Shown: piece by piece, positions 61,142 through 64,000 of the stretch
Layout: each line of letters begins with the position of its first letter
How positions within the stretch are numbered: the stretch's first letter is position 1
NCBI RefSeq assembly: GCF_003841485.1
Contig: NZ_REFY01000006.1
Coordinates: 62,001-126,000 of the forward strand
Reading direction: 5' to 3'
DNA: 64,000 nucleotides
Source: Natrarchaeobius halalkaliphilus
GTDB taxonomy: Archaea > Halobacteriota > Halobacteria > Halobacteriales > Natrialbaceae
Notes under the pieces: generated by a model
Seen by the model: the letters and a program-made list of their open reading frames with translations, nothing else
Told to the model about the DNA's origin: nothing
Database searches by the model: none
Program-made: the position numbers and the translations under genes

Positions 61142-62863
61142 ATGTCCGTCAGGCGAGTTACCATCGTCGTCGCGGCCGCTCTCTTACTGTTGACCACTCT
61201 CGCCACCGGCGTTCCTTCGACGGCACCCACCGCGGATCGACCTCTCGCGAGTCCGGCTACGGGCCCGACCGGTCCCGGATGTGTCCCTGCTCACGAGACG
61301 TCAGCCGAAACCGACCTCGAGTCTGTACGCGTTGTCGAGCTCTACCCGAATCCGACGACCTTCAACAATGCCGGCGAGTTCGTCGTTCTCGAGGCACCAC
61401 CGGAGACGGACCTCGAGAGCTGGACGCTCACCGACGGTCACACGACCGCCGAATTTCCAAACGTGACGGTTTCGGGCCGCATCGCGGCGAGTACCGAGCC
61501 GGAGATCACGGACGAACTGACGGACGATCCAGTCCTCGGGCTCGACGGCGCGATCCGGCTCGCAGTCGACGGCGACGAACTCGAACTCCGGAACGGGACG
61601 GAGACGGTCGATGCGGTGGCCTACGACGAGGCACCCCTCGCCCAGCGCTGGCACCGAACCAGCGACGACCTCGACGGGGACGGACGCTGGACACCGCGGG
61701 ATGGTACCTGTTTCTCGACCGCTCGGATCGACGCCGAGACGGCGACGACGTTCGTCCTTCCCGATTCGCCGGCGGTTCCACTCGAGACGATTCGAGACGC
61801 GGACGACCGACTCTTGCTCGCGGGGTATACGCTTACCTCTCCGGCAGTCGAAACGGCGCTCGTCGAGGCGTCCGATCGCGGCGTCGAAGTCGCCGTCCTC
61901 CTCGAGTCCGGGCCCGTCGGGGGAACGCCGGCAGCGACCGGTTCGATGATCGAGAGGCTCGAAGATGCAGGCGTCGAGGTTCGGATGATCGGCGGCGAGG
62001 GAGCGCGCTATCGGTTCCACCACCCAAAGTACGCGGTCGTCGACGATCGAGTTCTGGTCACGAGCGAAAACTGGAAGCCGTCGGGAATCGGCGGCGAATC
62101 GAGTCGAGGCTGGGGCGTCAGGATCGGAGACGAGTCCCTCGCTACGGAGCTCGAAACGGTATTCAGGGCCGATTTCGAGGGGTGGGACACCCAGTCCGGA
62201 TCGACGTTTCGCCAGAGTGCAACGTTCGTCGAGAACGACGGTGTCTCGAGTCCGTCCGAGTTCGAGACGGTCCACGAGGCGGCGACGGTCCCAGTCGACT
62301 CCGTCGAGTTACTGGTGGCTCCGGACAACGCCGACCGACGGCTCGCGGAGCTACTCGCCGATGCGGACGACGAAATCCTCGTCAAACAGGCCAGTATCGC
62401 AGACGACGTCGTCGTGCTCGAGGAAACGCTCGCGGCCGCGCGTCGCGGCGTCGACGTGCGGATTCTGCTCGATTCGACGTGGTACAACGAAGACGAAAAC
62501 GCCGCACTCGCGGACGACCTCGAAGCCATCGCCGCCACCGAAGGGCTCTCGCTCGAGGCGAAACTGGTCGAGGATAGCGATCGGTTCGAGAAAGTTCACG
62601 CCAAGGGGGTCGTCATCGACCGCGAAATCGCCGTCGTCGGCAGTGCGAACTGGAACGACAACGCCTTCGAGAACAACCGCGAGGTCCTCGTGGCGCTCCA
62701 CAGCGGGGCGGCCGGTGAGTACTTCGCGGCCGTCTTCGAGGCCGACTGGAACGGCGGCGTCTGGTCGCTTCCGATCGAGCTCAGTGTCACAGTCGTCGCT
62801 TTGCTGGTCGGTGCGGCGCTCCTCGGTCGGCGGTACGTTCGGTTCGGGGATCGAAATCCCTGA
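61142..62863 (+). CDS. Secreted LTD / phospholipase D-family protein
   Basis: A 573-residue protein with an N-terminal signal segment (about 5-25) and a C-terminal membrane helix (VTVVALLVGAALLG). A lamin-tail-like domain (about 57-165, VVELYPNPTTFNNAGEFVVLE) precedes two PLD halves. Each has an HKD motif: HPKYAVVDD and HAKGVVIDR with GSANWN. It may be an extracellular nuclease or lipase anchored to the membrane. A GTG at 61133 is an alternative start. NosL lies upstream. Confidence 0.85.
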   Translation: MSVRRVTIVVAAALLLLTTLATGVPSTAPTADRPLASPATGPTGPGCVPAHETSAETDLESVRVVELYPNPTTFNNAGEFVVLEAPPETDLESWTLTDGHTTAEFPNVTVSGRIAASTEPEITDELTDDPVLGLDGAIRLAVDGDELELRNGTETVDAVAYDEAPLAQRWHRTSDDLDGDGRWTPRDGTCFSTARIDAETATTFVLPDSPAVPLETIRDADDRLLLAGYTLTSPAVETALVEASDRGVEVAVLLESGPVGGTPAATGSMIERLEDAGVEVRMIGGEGARYRFHHPKYAVVDDRVLVTSENWKPSGIGGESSRGWGVRIGDESLATELETVFRADFEGWDTQSGSTFRQSATFVENDGVSSPSEFETVHEAATVPVDSVELLVAPDNADRRLAELLADADDEILVKQASIADDVVVLEETLAAARRGVDVRILLDSTWYNEDENAALADDLEAIAATEGLSLEAKLVEDSDRFEKVHAKGVVIDREIAVVGSANWNDNAFENNREVLVALHSGAAGEYFAAVFEADWNGGVWSLPIELSVTVVALLVGAALLGRRYVRFGDRNP

Positions 62864-62905
62864 CGGTCATCGCGCTGAGCGGCCACGGCGGAGGCTGCTT
62901 TCGAC

Positions 62906-63334
62906 TCAGTTCGCCGGTCCACAGACCTCGAGGCGCTCACAGCAGTCGCGTTCCGGATCGAAACAGTCCGGACACTCCGCGGGTCGGTCGATGATCGTGT
63001 CGAGGCGCTCTGCGACCGTATCGTCGATGACGCTCTCGAGAGTTCGCGCCTCGTCGCGAAACTCCGCGACTTCGAGAACGTTCGTGAGAAACCGCTCGAT
63101 GATGCAGTAGGTCTGTAAGGCGTTGTGGGCTCGCTCGAGGCCCTCGTCGGTGAGACTCGCTCCCTTGTATTTTTCGTGTTCGACGAACCCCCGGTTCTCG
63201 AGCTTACCGATCATCTCGTTGACGCTTGCCGGACTAACACCGAGGATGTCCGCGAGGGTTCCAGTCGATGCCGGCCCTTCGTCCATGCGCTGTGCGAGGT
63301 AGATCGCCTTGAGGTATTGGTCTGCAGTGTTCAT
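62906..63334 (-). CDS. DtxR-family metal-dependent repressor
   Basis: A 142-residue regulator. The winged helix (ADQYLKAIYLAQRMDEGPASTGTLADILGVSPASVNEMIGKLE) is followed by the metal-binding helical domain (YKGASLTDEGLERAHNALQTYCIIERFL). It lacks the SH3-like third domain. The tail is Cys-rich (CPDC, DCCERLEVC). It follows a ferritin-like gene by 55 nt, so the two may be co-transcribed in iron homeostasis. The palindrome upstream of znuA may be a target. Confidence 0.9.
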   Translation of the reverse strand: MNTADQYLKAIYLAQRMDEGPASTGTLADILGVSPASVNEMIGKLENRGFVEHEKYKGASLTDEGLERAHNALQTYCIIERFLTNVLEVAEFRDEARTLESVIDDTVAERLDTIIDRPAECPDCFDPERDCCERLEVCGPAN

Positions 63335-63389
63335 CGCATCCCTCCGCCGGAGGCGTGGCCGTTGCCGGTCGTATTCGCCGCTCGCCCGT

Positions 63390-63884
63390 TCATGCTCGAT
63401 GCTCCATGATCTCGGTGACTTCCTCGGCCCCTTCTTTCTCCTCGGTGCGAATCTCCGACAGCGTCTCGAGAAGCCGGTCCCGGTCGATGGCGAACTCGAC
63501 GTCGGAGGCTTCGATCGCATCGATCAGATCGTCGTAGAACTTGTAAGCCGTTTCCTCGTTACAGAGCTGATCGTAGAGAACGCCGTCGGTATCCTCGGGT
63601 GGGCCGTACTGTGCATCGACCAGCGCATTGATCTCCTCGTAGGCGACGGTTTCGGCGTCGAGGTCGTCGATCAGCGCCTCCAAGCGCTCGCGATGGTCGG
63701 CCGACTCGGATGCGGCTTCGACGAGCAACTCGCGAATCTCGTCGTCGACTGCATCCCGCTGTTCGGGGGGGAGCGACTCGAGGTGGTGGGCGGCGCGTGA
63801 CTCGACGACTTCCTCGAGAACGACGCCGATCTGGAGGAGTCGAGCGAGCTGGTGATCGCTCGAGACACGCTGTCCCATACTCAT
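63390..63884 (-). CDS. Ferritin-like domain protein
   Basis: A 164-residue, mostly helical acidic protein. Metal-ligand candidates of the ferritin/rubrerythrin fold are in LEEVVESRAAHHLE, ASESADHRERLE and NEETAYKFYDDLIDAIE. It probably binds or stores iron. The start ATG is at 63884, 21-29 nt below a TATA box. It is the first gene of a putative two-gene unit with DtxR. Confidence 0.82.
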   Translation of the reverse strand: MSMGQRVSSDHQLARLLQIGVVLEEVVESRAAHHLESLPPEQRDAVDDEIRELLVEAASESADHRERLEALIDDLDAETVAYEEINALVDAQYGPPEDTDGVLYDQLCNEETAYKFYDDLIDAIEASDVEFAIDRDRLLETLSEIRTEEKEGAEEVTEIMEHRA

Positions 63885-63904
63885 GCGTACGCTTCGGTGT
63901 GCCT

Positions 63905-63913
63905 CTTATTTAA
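63905..63913 (-). promoter_or_regulatory. TATA box of ferritin-like gene
   Basis: TTAAATAAG on the minus strand lies 21-29 nt upstream of the ATG, implying a leaderless transcript. No clear metal-regulator dyad was seen in the 115 nt upstream that remain in the window. Confidence 0.55.
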
Positions 63914-64000
63914 CTTCCTGCATCTTCTCCGGCGGTAACGATCGGGGATCGGACCGTCTCGACTCTCGTGGGGGTGCGATATCGCTGACCGCCACCAATA

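Noticed and set aside
1-64000. CRISPR array, rRNA genes and insertion sequences
   Set aside because: No regularly spaced direct repeats with spacers, no rRNA sequence and no transposase-like protein were seen.

Overview
This window comes from a haloarchaeon (class Halobacteria). It is GC-rich, with very acidic proteins, leaderless-looking starts 25-30 nt below TATA boxes, Tat-lipoprotein signals, and archaeal information genes: ribosomal proteins L39e and L31e, aIF6, aIF2-beta, thermosome, Trm1, Trm5, diphthine synthase and a short-chain prenyl diphosphate synthase. Genus is not claimed. Almost all of it is chromosomal housekeeping. The accessory parts are one small tRNA-bounded island, tRNA-end scars and a dispersed palindromic repeat.

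Layout. 0-4 kb: a very large secreted glutamine-repeat protein. 4.3-6.4 kb: biotin ECF transporter bioY-bioM-bioN behind a BirA-type operator; a BirA with a DNA-binding domain is encoded at 23.8 kb. 6.7-12.2 kb: tRNA-Thr, Trm5, a Rieske protein, a Zn/Mn-type ABC transporter with a 14-bp palindrome upstream, and diphthine synthase. 12.4-15.4 kb: isopropylmalate dehydrogenase family, MFS transporter, small membrane protein. 15.7-19.7 kb: a relic integrated element at tRNA-Phe(GAA), with att-like repeats, a broken tRNA copy, an ERCC4-type nuclease, a possible toxin-antitoxin pair and two unknown genes, but no integrase. 20-32.7 kb: DUF7344 and SpoIIM-like proteins, ThpR, L39e-L31e-aIF6-birA, UspA, amidohydrolase, HisH, SWIM protein, Trm1, BrkB-like protein, and divergent glnA/lrp. 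33-40 kb: thermosome, two MFS transporters, a DUF4242-like protein, tRNA-Ser(GGA) and threonine dehydratase. 40-47.5 kb: small conserved genes and a tightly overlapping cobalamin assembly and salvage operon (cbiB-cobS-cobY-cobT-cobD-cbiZ). 47.6-64 kb: aIF2-beta with a TRAM tail, RCK-DHH protein, CBS-ParB protein, prenyl synthase, NAD-kinase-like protein, endonuclease III, AspRS, several exported or membrane proteins, an Lrp regulator, NosL, an LTD-phospholipase D protein, and a ferritin-like/DtxR metal-homeostasis pair.

The most unusual signal is a family of roughly 80-100 bp imperfect palindromes with ends near ATACGG-N-CTGCTGT. There are five good copies, one degenerate copy and three half copies. 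Their core stem arms change in a compensatory way, and nearly every copy sits just downstream of, or on, a stop codon. I think this is a 3'-end RNA/DNA structure or a non-autonomous mobile element that targets gene ends. The second is a near-perfect inverted repeat over the bioY promoter, which predicts that BirA controls biotin uptake.
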